Below are positions 1 to 5,357 of a DNA stretch of 5,357 nucleotides, piece by piece (position 1 is the first letter of the stretch; every line of letters starts with the position of its first letter). The position numbers were made by a program, and so were the translations under genes. The notes under the pieces were generated by a model. That model ran no database searches. It was not told the DNA's origin and worked only from the letters and a program-made list of their open reading frames with translations. The stretch is from NCBI GenBank assembly GCA_938044055.1, contig CALIQO010000605.1, positions 1 through 5,357 of the forward strand. The letters are read 5' to 3'. Source of the DNA: an uncultured Saprospiraceae bacterium (lineage in GTDB: Bacteria > Bacteroidota > Bacteroidia > Chitinophagales > Saprospiraceae).

Positions 1-410
1 TAGTGCAGAATACTTTTATAAGGGTTATTAAGTACAATAAGAATTATTCTGGGAAAGGCAGTTTTAAATCATGGTTATTTCAAATTGCAAGAAATCAGAT
101 GATTGATGAAATTAAAAAGATGAAAAAACACAATTCACAAGATATAGATGAAGGTGCTAACGTAATCTCAGATTACTCATCTGCAGATGATTCTATTCTG
201 AAATCAGAACGCATGCAACAATTGAGCGTCGCTTTAAGCAAATTGTCAGAAGAGAAAAGAAATATATTGACTCTTGTGAAAATTGAAAACAAGAAGTTTA
301 GAGAGGTAGCAGAAATCATGAATATGAATGAATCTACCGTTAAGTCTAAGGTTTTTAGAGCCATTAAAGAACTACAAGGGTTGTACAGACCTTCACTCAA
401 TATTCAATAA
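1..410 (+). CDS. ECF-type RNA polymerase sigma-70 factor, 3' part (5' end outside window)
   Basis: This is an extracytoplasmic-function sigma factor that would direct RNA polymerase core to a dedicated promoter set. About 135 residues are visible. Residues 1-42 are the second half of region 2: VQNTF, where the leading V is the GTG codon at 3-5, then FKSWLFQIARNQMIDEIKK, the typical 2.3/2.4 block that melts and reads the -10 element. After an acidic, Ser-rich linker (about 43-70) comes region 4 (about 74-127), with the helix-turn-helix FREVAEIMNMNESTVKSKVF at 99-118 reading the -35 element. The GTG at position 3 is not the start: it codes for a conserved Val inside region 2.2, and the frame is open to the left edge. 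Roughly 50-60 N-terminal residues (region 1.2/2.1) should lie upstream. The stop at 408-410 is 6 nt before the next gene, a membrane protein in the usual anti-sigma position. The family is certain; the regulon is unknown. Confidence 0.93.
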   Translation, partial: VQNTFIRVIKYNKNYSGKGSFKSWLFQIARNQMIDEIKKMKKHNSQDIDEGANVISDYSSADDSILKSERMQQLSVALSKLSEEKRNILTLVKIENKKFREVAEIMNMNESTVKSKVFRAIKELQGLYRPSLNIQ

Positions 411-416
411 GAAATC

Positions 417-1157
417 ATGAGAACTAAAGAAGAATTAATTCAGCTATTTAATAACGGAATGCTAGATGAAAAAGACAGCCAGCTCCTAGAACAAATGGTT
501 GTTGAAGGAAAAGTAGACTTAGAAGAACTAGAGGCATTCAATCTTTTTTCAGAAGATATAGAAGACCATGCTTCCAGTGCTCAGTTTAATGATCAAGCCG
601 TATACAATCAATTGCATAATCGCAATTCTGATTCTGATAAAAAGTCTAGTTGGTTGAGTTTAATTCCGCTTCCAATAAAATGGGCATTCCCTGCTCTCTT
701 TGTTGCACTAGGATACATGATCGGTACGGTTAATCCTACCCAGGGTGGAATTAATGTAGTCAGCACCGAAGAGAATCAGTCTGCAGCATTTACTTCTGTG
801 ATGAGCGAAGGCTCTACTGGATCTAGAATGACAGCCATCAATGAATTGAATACTAAAGTTACATCAGAAGATGCAGCAATAAGGATATTACTTTTAAGTC
901 TAAACAATGACAGAAGCGATCATGTAAGAATGACGGCTATAGATGAATTAATCAGATATGCAGACAACGAGGATGTACGGCAAGAAATGATTAAGTCCAT
1001 CTCATCTCAGAGTTCACCCTTGGTGTTACAACACCTGTCTGAAGCTTTAAAGATTATCGGTGAAAAGATAAGTATCGATACCTATAAAGAACTGATGAGT
1101 AAGGAGATTCCTGAGGAGATAAGAGAAGATTTAGAGAAAAATTTACACACTATATAA
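417..1157 (+). CDS. Single-pass membrane protein with C-terminal HEAT-like repeats, probable anti-sigma factor
   Basis: A 246-residue protein without recognisable enzyme motifs. Residues 1-80 are acidic and helical (KEELIQLFNNGMLDEKDSQL onward) and should be cytosolic. A hydrophobic segment at about 84-104 (PLPIKWAFPALFVALGYMIG), preceded by KK at 75-76, fits one transmembrane helix with the C-terminus outside. Residues about 134-217 form HEAT-like helical repeats: RMTAINEL (137-144) and RMTAIDEL (171-178) are 34 residues apart, and the related LQHLSEAL (204-211) follows at 33. There is no cysteine, so the HxxxCxxC zinc motif of classical ZAS anti-sigma factors is absent. The anti-sigma role is inferred from position (6 nt after the ECF sigma gene, presumably co-transcribed) and from topology: N-terminus to hold sigma, C-terminus to sense the periplasm. 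Alternatively it is a HEAT scaffold without sigma binding. The ATG at 417 is the first in frame after the sigma stop; no Shine-Dalgarno sequence is seen. Confidence 0.75.
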   Translation: MRTKEELIQLFNNGMLDEKDSQLLEQMVVEGKVDLEELEAFNLFSEDIEDHASSAQFNDQAVYNQLHNRNSDSDKKSSWLSLIPLPIKWAFPALFVALGYMIGTVNPTQGGINVVSTEENQSAAFTSVMSEGSTGSRMTAINELNTKVTSEDAAIRILLLSLNNDRSDHVRMTAIDELIRYADNEDVRQEMIKSISSQSSPLVLQHLSEALKIIGEKISIDTYKELMSKEIPEEIREDLEKNLHTI

Positions 1158-1180
1158 TCACCACCAAATATTAATTTATC

Positions 1181-1990
1181 ATGAAACTTTTCAACTTATT
1201 ACTTTTTGCCTTGAGCACAACACTTCTCGCTGCGCAATCAGAGAAGTTTACGCACACCGATCTCCCTTATACGACCGTATCTAATATCAATGGATATATC
1301 CACGTCATAGGAGAAGACCGTGCCGATATTTCTGTAGAATTGATGAATGTAGAATCTAAAGAGGATGTTAAGCTAGTCAGAGAAGAATATGAAGATGGCC
1401 TGTATGTCTATGTTCAACTACCAGATCATCAAGTAACCATCAATGCACAAGATCACTCTATCAATCAACAATGGAAAAATAATGATTGCAGTATTAAAAT
1501 CGGATCATTCCATTATGACATCCTATTGCGTGTGCCTAAACACACACACTTGAACCTAAGCACTCTTAATGATGGAGAAATTGATGTTAAAAACATTACT
1601 GGAGAATTAAGTGTCAACAATCTAAACAGAAGCATCAACCTGTCTCAGGTTTCGCAACTGATCTATGCACACGCACTTAATGGCGATATCGATGTTGACT
1701 TCACTTCTAATCCGGAAAAAGAAATGTATATCCATTCACTTAATGGAGAGGTTACTCTTAATATGCCTGATGAGTTACATGCAGAGATTGCGTTCAGTTC
1801 ATTTAATGGTGATCTATACACCAATTTTGATGACATCCGTTCATCTAAACCAGAGATAAAAAAGAATGATTCAGACGATGGCTTTAAAATTTCCATAGGT
1901 AAAGAAGACCTTTATGTCATCGGAAAAGGAGGACCTAAGATTACGATTGAAACCTTCAATGGAGATGCAATTGTAAAAGAAAAAAATTAA
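1181..1990 (+). CDS. Exported DUF4097-family beta-repeat protein (first of two paralogues)
   Basis: A 269-residue protein with a clear signal peptide (K2, hydrophobic 3-16, likely cleavage after LLAA at 18, before Q19), so periplasmic or surface located. The rest matches the DUF4097 (putative adhesin / 'toastrack') type: short beta strands separated by turns, with the family-like IGEDRADISVE at 43-53 and ITGELS at 139-144. Turn motifs recur: NINGYI 35-40, LNDGEI 129-134, LNGDI 166-170, LNGEV 187-191, FNGDL 208-212 and FNGDA 259-263. The 166, 187 and 208 copies are exactly 21 residues apart, suggesting regular coils of a beta-solenoid-like sheet. There is no catalytic signature, no lipobox and only one cysteine (C103). 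It starts 23 nt after the HEAT protein gene in an AT-rich gap without a Shine-Dalgarno sequence, and it precedes its paralogue by 20 nt. DUF4097 proteins often accompany envelope-stress regulators; the precise function is unknown. Confidence 0.85.
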   Translation: MKLFNLLLFALSTTLLAAQSEKFTHTDLPYTTVSNINGYIHVIGEDRADISVELMNVESKEDVKLVREEYEDGLYVYVQLPDHQVTINAQDHSINQQWKNNDCSIKIGSFHYDILLRVPKHTHLNLSTLNDGEIDVKNITGELSVNNLNRSINLSQVSQLIYAHALNGDIDVDFTSNPEKEMYIHSLNGEVTLNMPDELHAEIAFSSFNGDLYTNFDDIRSSKPEIKKNDSDDGFKISIGKEDLYVIGKGGPKITIETFNGDAIVKEKN

Positions 1991-2010
1991 TCAAGATCAA
2001 TATCACAATT

Positions 2011-2841
2011 ATGAAATATATAACAACAACCATTCTATTATTCTGCAGTCTTATACTAAGTGCGCAAGCCAATTCTCTTGAAATCCCATTATCTTCTCCT
2101 GGACAACCAGGTAAGTTAGAGGTCTATATAAAAAGTGGAGATATCGTGATTAAAGGCGGAGACAGACAAGATGTCTTAGTAGAGTATATGGAAAACATAG
2201 GTGAAAATGATGACGATGACCATGACCACGGCCATGGCCATGACAAACGAGGAAAGAATAAAAAAGGACTTAAAAAAATAGGATCGACGAACCTCAGCCT
2301 CAGCATTACTGAAAAGGACAACTATGTCAAGATTAAGAGATCCAGCCTTATTAAAAGTATTAAGGTAATCATTACAATTCCTAGGAATTTCGAAGTAGAA
2401 GCTCAGAATTACATGGGCGGAGATATTACAATAGAAGGTATAACTGGAGAGCTTTCTTTAGAATCTTATACAGGAAGTATTTATGCTGATAACATAAATG
2501 GCTCTGTCAGCGCCAGCACTTATGCAGGTGAGATAGGTATTGTCTTCGATCAAGTGGTAGCAGATCACTCTATGTCATTCAGTAACTATAGTGGAGAAAT
2601 TGACATAACGCTTCCTACTGATTCTAAACTTGATTTTAAGATGAAGACCAACTGGGGTGATATCTACTCAGACATCGATTTAACGGTTAAGGATGTGAAG
2701 CCTGAAGTTAAAAAAGAAAAAGAAGGCGACGCATATAAGGTTTATACAGATAGCTGGACTTATGCATCTAGTAATGGTGGAGGTCCGGAAATGAAAATAA
2801 AATCAGAATATGGCTCAGTATACATCCGAGCTAAAGAATAA
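2011..2841 (+). CDS. Exported DUF4097-family beta-repeat protein with Asp/His-rich insert (second paralogue)
   Basis: A 276-residue protein with a signal peptide (hydrophobic 4-17; cleavage after SA at 18 or AQA at 20). C12 is not in a lipobox (LLFC), so it is probably not a lipoprotein. It is a paralogue of the preceding gene product. Shared blocks are GGDRQDVLVE (49-58), ITGELS (144-149), KPEVKK (230-235) and a C-terminal GGP followed by a beta hairpin (257-276). Turn motifs here are mostly aromatic-x-G: SYTGSI 152-157, TYAGEI 170-175, NYSGEI 192-197, NWGDI 214-218 and EYGSV 266-270. Residues 67-89 are a low-complexity insert between early strands: DDDDHDHGHGHD, then a Lys-rich stretch. This insert is absent from the paralogue and could bind divalent metal ions (inference). 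It is the last gene of the run; a strong hairpin follows 10 nt after the stop. A role in envelope sensing or surface attachment is plausible but unproven. Confidence 0.85.
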   Translation: MKYITTTILLFCSLILSAQANSLEIPLSSPGQPGKLEVYIKSGDIVIKGGDRQDVLVEYMENIGENDDDDHDHGHGHDKRGKNKKGLKKIGSTNLSLSITEKDNYVKIKRSSLIKSIKVIITIPRNFEVEAQNYMGGDITIEGITGELSLESYTGSIYADNINGSVSASTYAGEIGIVFDQVVADHSMSFSNYSGEIDITLPTDSKLDFKMKTNWGDIYSDIDLTVKDVKPEVKKEKEGDAYKVYTDSWTYASSNGGGPEMKIKSEYGSVYIRAKE

Positions 2842-2851
2842 AAAAGCATTT

Positions 2852-2881
2852 AAAAAGGCTAGCATATATGCTAGCCTTTTT
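2852..2881. terminator. Bidirectional rho-independent terminator (perfect 30-bp palindrome)
   Basis: The sequence is a perfect palindrome: five A, GGCTAGCAT, AT, ATGCTAGCC, five T. As RNA it can form a stem of about 13 bp (GC-rich in the middle, A-U at the base) with a 4-nt loop. On the plus strand it is followed by a pyrimidine-rich run (TTTTTCTTTTT, 2877-2887), ideal for ending the DUF4097 operon 10 nt after its stop. On the minus strand the A tract becomes a U tract, so it also serves the converging Asp-box gene, whose stop is 14 nt away. Confidence 0.92.
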
Positions 2882-2895
2882 CTTTTTATAAATAC

Positions 2896-5357
2896 CTATT
2901 CCGTCCGCTTGTGGATTATAGGCACTTTCATTTCTAGATACTTATCCTGGTAAGCTTGAAGCGGCCCATTATAGATTTTAATAAGAACACTTTTTAATCC
3001 ATCCCAAGCCTTACTTAGATCGCTATATCTGTCTTTAGCTCCTTGTGTAACAATAGGATCGAGTCCATCTACTCGCTGAGACAGATTGGCCAGTTCAGCG
3101 TTAAGCTGATTAGGGAAATTAATTATGTCTTGGAATGTTTTCTGCTTAGGTTGTATCAATTCAGATTTCCATTTCTCTATATCTCCTATAATACTATCGC
3201 TCAATTCTGTGAGATCACTATAAGTAGAATCTTTCTTCAAGAATTTAGATTGAAGTTTAAGTTGTGAAACAACCTCGTTGCTATAGTTGACTTGATTGTG
3301 AATATCAGAAAATACATCGCGCACATTATTAAGCAAGGTATACTGCGCATCATAATCTCGGCCATCTGCTTCGATATGTGGATAAGGCAGTACCACAATA
3401 TTGGCTTTTGAAGAATCGCCATCTACCTTCAGCGTTGCAGTGTATAGTCCAGGAGGAACAGAATGACCATTTAAAGAGGTCAGTAATCGCAGTCCTTTAA
3501 TTTTAGGCAACTGCTCTGTGCGCAAGTTCCAGTTAATACGATTTACGCCTTTATGCGTGGGCAGCAATCTTTTTTCTGGAGCTTTAGAATCTTTTTCAGA
3601 ACTATAAGATCTGATTGCAATTCCTGAATCATCTCTGATAATCAATTCAATCTCTAAACTATCCTCCGGTAGGTGATAATCTATTATTACTCCTGGCAGT
3701 GGATTCTGTCCCGCAGTAGAAGGAGCAGACCTCCCTCCATTAATTCCATACTTAACTGTAGGCTTAGGACGGAAAACAACTGCTTTATTTTCATCATATC
3801 CAGAAGCAGATTCTTGCAATACAGTAAGATCATCCAATATCCAGAATGCCCGCCCTGAAGTAGCAACAATAAGATCATTGTCTTGTATATATAAATCATT
3901 GATCGGGCACACAGGAAGATTTAATTGCATAGGATGCCACCCTTCCGATTTACTTCTCGATACGAATAAGCCATTCTCTGTGCCAGCGTACAATAATCCC
4001 TTGACAAGTGGATCTTCTCTCACAACTCTTACAAAATAATCCTTATTAAATCCTTTATTATAAGCAGTCCAAGTCTTCCCATAATCGGTCGTTTCGAATA
4101 AATAGGGTTTATTGTCGTTCCATTTATACTTGGTTACAACAACCCATGCAGTGCCAGCATCATGCTGTGATACTTCGATTGAATTAATCAATGATTCCCC
4201 GATATTAGGAGGAGTGATTTCTTCCCAGGTGTCTCCATCACTTTTTGTAATATGCAACCTACCATCGTCTGTGCCTACATATAACACACCTATTTCATGA
4301 TCAGAGACGGCCATGTAAGAAATGGTATTATAATTTTCTCCACCAGCAGCCTCATTGGTAATAGGAATCCCTCCTGGGCCTTGTTTTTCCTTATCGTTTC
4401 TGGTAAGATCTTCACTGATAACTTCCCAGTTTATGCCATTGTCATCAGACTTAAAAACGACGTTTCCTCCATGGTATATTATACCAGGTCTATTCCTAGA
4501 TGCTACTATAGGTGCATTCCAGTTAAACCTATACTTCATCTCACTAGGTTCTGTACCTAGACCCATCATAGGATAAGACATAATATCCTTTGTGATCTTA
4601 CTCTTAGTATTGAATGAAGATATGTTGCCTTGATATGAACCACCATATATCATAGATGGCTCATTAAAGTTATCAAATGTTATAAATGCACTTTCACCTC
4701 CTGCCACTGCATGCCAGTCTTTCTGTCCTATGGCTCTACCATTGGTTCTGCTGGCAATCGAAACGGTCGAATTATCTTGTTGACCTCCATATACTCTGTA
4801 TGGAAATTGATTGTCTGCAATGACTCTATAGAATTGTGCTGTAACTTGATTAGATTGTTGAGACCAGGATCTTCCTCCGTCAAATGAAACATTGGAGCCG
4901 CCATCATTCGCATTGATCATTACTTTTGAATCCATAGGATTTATCCAGAGATCATGTTGATCACCATGAGGAACTGGAATAGGTCTGAAAGTTTTACCTC
5001 CATCAATTGATTTTAAGAAAGGCGCATTCATTACATAGACAACATCAACATTGTTAGGGTCAGTGTATATTTCCATATAGTACCATGATCGAGTCTGGGT
5101 TATTCGATCTTTAGAAACTTGGCTCCAAGATTTACCAGCATTGTCCGATCGATAAACACCGCCTTTGTCCTTGGCTTCGACTACAGCAAACAATACTTCA
5201 CTGTCTGCCCTCGATACATCTACACCTATTTTACCCATCAGTTTAGGCAATCCTTTTTCTAGTTTCTCCCAATTGTCTCCTCCGTCTGTAGACTTATATA
5301 TTCCGGAACCTTTTCCGCCAGAACGAACGGTCCATGGGTGTCTCTGATGATCCCACA
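2896..5357 (-). CDS. Large Asp-box (BNR/VPS10-like) beta-propeller protein, C-terminal part; often annotated 'glycosyl hydrolase'
   Basis: The frame is open from the right edge to the TAG at 2896-2898, giving 819 visible residues (numbered from W at 5353-5355). The TTG at 5248-5250 is not a start: the family-typical PWTVRSGGKGSGIYKSTDGG lies upstream of it in frame. Asp-boxes (S/T-x-D-x-G-x-x-W) mark propeller blades: STDGGDNW 22-29, SDNAGKSW 70-77, SIDGGKTF 116-123, SFDGGRSW 157-164, SDDNGINW 303-310 and TTDYGKTW 422-429, with weaker copies near 370-377 and 466-473. HGDQHDLWI (130-138) and YGGQQDN (189-195) are also typical of this family. After the propeller (to about 515) come a beta-sandwich-like region (about 550-655, with PPGLYTATLKVDG at 634-646) and a helical tail (about 666-819). 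No T9SS C-terminal sorting domain is seen. No glycosidase catalytic residues can be assigned, so an enzymatic role is unproven; ligand or peptide binding is equally possible. Perhaps 200 or more N-terminal residues, including any signal peptide, are outside the window. Confidence 0.88.
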   Translation of the reverse strand, partial: WDHQRHPWTVRSGGKGSGIYKSTDGGDNWEKLEKGLPKLMGKIGVDVSRADSEVLFAVVEAKDKGGVYRSDNAGKSWSQVSKDRITQTRSWYYMEIYTDPNNVDVVYVMNAPFLKSIDGGKTFRPIPVPHGDQHDLWINPMDSKVMINANDGGSNVSFDGGRSWSQQSNQVTAQFYRVIADNQFPYRVYGGQQDNSTVSIASRTNGRAIGQKDWHAVAGGESAFITFDNFNEPSMIYGGSYQGNISSFNTKSKITKDIMSYPMMGLGTEPSEMKYRFNWNAPIVASRNRPGIIYHGGNVVFKSDDNGINWEVISEDLTRNDKEKQGPGGIPITNEAAGGENYNTISYMAVSDHEIGVLYVGTDDGRLHITKSDGDTWEEITPPNIGESLINSIEVSQHDAGTAWVVVTKYKWNDNKPYLFETTDYGKTWTAYNKGFNKDYFVRVVREDPLVKGLLYAGTENGLFVSRSKSEGWHPMQLNLPVCPINDLYIQDNDLIVATSGRAFWILDDLTVLQESASGYDENKAVVFRPKPTVKYGINGGRSAPSTAGQNPLPGVIIDYHLPEDSLEIELIIRDDSGIAIRSYSSEKDSKAPEKRLLPTHKGVNRINWNLRTEQLPKIKGLRLLTSLNGHSVPPGLYTATLKVDGDSSKANIVVLPYPHIEADGRDYDAQYTLLNNVRDVFSDIHNQVNYSNEVVSQLKLQSKFLKKDSTYSDLTELSDSIIGDIEKWKSELIQPKQKTFQDIINFPNQLNAELANLSQRVDGLDPIVTQGAKDRYSDLSKAWDGLKSVLIKIYNGPLQAYQDKYLEMKVPIIHKRTE
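4069..5292 (-). repeat. Series of Asp-box (BNR) protein repeats in the beta-propeller gene
   Basis: Six recognisable Asp-box motifs, with degenerate ones after residue 365, are encoded between these points; they are protein-level repeats with diverged DNA. The first four are 41-48 residues apart, the normal spacing for successive propeller blades. A gap of about 146 residues then separates the fourth and fifth, where blades lack a recognisable box. Confidence 0.8.

Larger units (their letters stand above)
1..2841 (+). other. Probable operon: ECF sigma, HEAT-type anti-sigma, two DUF4097 proteins
   Basis: Four same-strand genes are separated by 6, 23 and 20 nt. No hairpin and no recognisable Bacteroidota promoter (TTTG / TAnnTTTG type) fits in the gaps, and the only terminator-like structure lies after the last gene. 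The order is regulator, membrane-bound partner, then two exported proteins, as in autoregulated ECF modules. The promoter would lie upstream of the window, so self-activation by the sigma factor cannot be judged here. Confidence 0.8.

Noticed and set aside
3..5. GTG as start codon of the sigma factor
   Set aside because: It encodes the conserved Val of the region 2.2 VQ motif; the frame is open to the window edge and the N-terminal half of region 2 is missing, so the real start is upstream.
1158..1180. Internal promoter before the first DUF4097 gene
   Set aside because: The 23-nt gap is AT-rich but has no TAnnTTTG-like element with a spaced upstream TTTG; it is too short to support a separate promoter call.
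1663..1896. Opposite-strand and alternate-frame open frames within the first DUF4097 gene
   Set aside because: They overlap a well-supported signal-peptide protein with clear repeats and show no family features; the same holds for the frames inside the Asp-box gene.
2011..2046. Possible lipoprotein signal (C12) in the second DUF4097 protein
   Set aside because: The residues before the Cys are LLF, not a lipobox, and a normal signal peptidase I site follows at 18-20.
4544..4560. Inverted repeat CTAGGT-N5-ACCTAG
   Set aside because: Six-base arms inside a well-conserved coding region, no T tract; expected by chance in AT-rich DNA.
5248..5250. TTG as start codon of the Asp-box protein
   Set aside because: Family-conserved sequence (PWTVRSGGKGSG and an Asp-box) continues in frame upstream to the window edge without a stop.

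Overview
The window looks like ordinary chromosome from an AT-rich member of the Bacteroidota, possibly a marine or environmental Flavobacteriia/Saprospiria-type lineage; the exact taxon is an inference. Four things point this way. Secreted proteins carry short signal peptides ending in A-Q. No Shine-Dalgarno sequence is seen before the start codons. An ECF sigma factor is paired with a non-zinc, membrane-anchored partner and DUF4097 proteins. A large Asp-box (BNR/VPS10-like) exoprotein of a type common in this phylum lies next to them. There are no RNA genes, insertion sequences, CRISPR arrays or phage genes.

Left part, plus strand, 1-2841: a tight four-gene run with gaps of 6, 23 and 20 nt and no internal terminator. 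It holds (1) the 3' part of an ECF sigma-70 factor, cut by the window's left edge; (2) a single-pass membrane protein in the anti-sigma position, with a short cytosolic N-terminus and a C-terminal HEAT-like helical repeat region predicted outside the membrane; and (3, 4) two exported, paralogous DUF4097 beta-repeat proteins. The second of these has an Asp/His-rich then Lys-rich low-complexity insert. The likely reading is a cell-envelope sensing or stress module: the membrane protein holds the sigma factor, and the two DUF4097 proteins act as envelope sensors or effectors. This job is inferred from gene order and families; it is not proven by the sequence.

Middle, 2842-2895: a 54-nt convergent gap almost filled by a perfect 30-bp palindrome flanked by A and T tracts, a shared bidirectional terminator.

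Right part, minus strand, 2896-5357: the C-terminal 819 codons of a large secreted-type Asp-box beta-propeller protein, often labelled 'glycosyl hydrolase' or 'VPS10/sortilin-like'. Its N-terminus lies beyond the right edge. It is transcribed toward the operon and has no evident functional link to it.

The most interesting material is the sigma/HEAT-protein/double DUF4097 module and the metal-ligand-like insert in the second DUF4097 protein.
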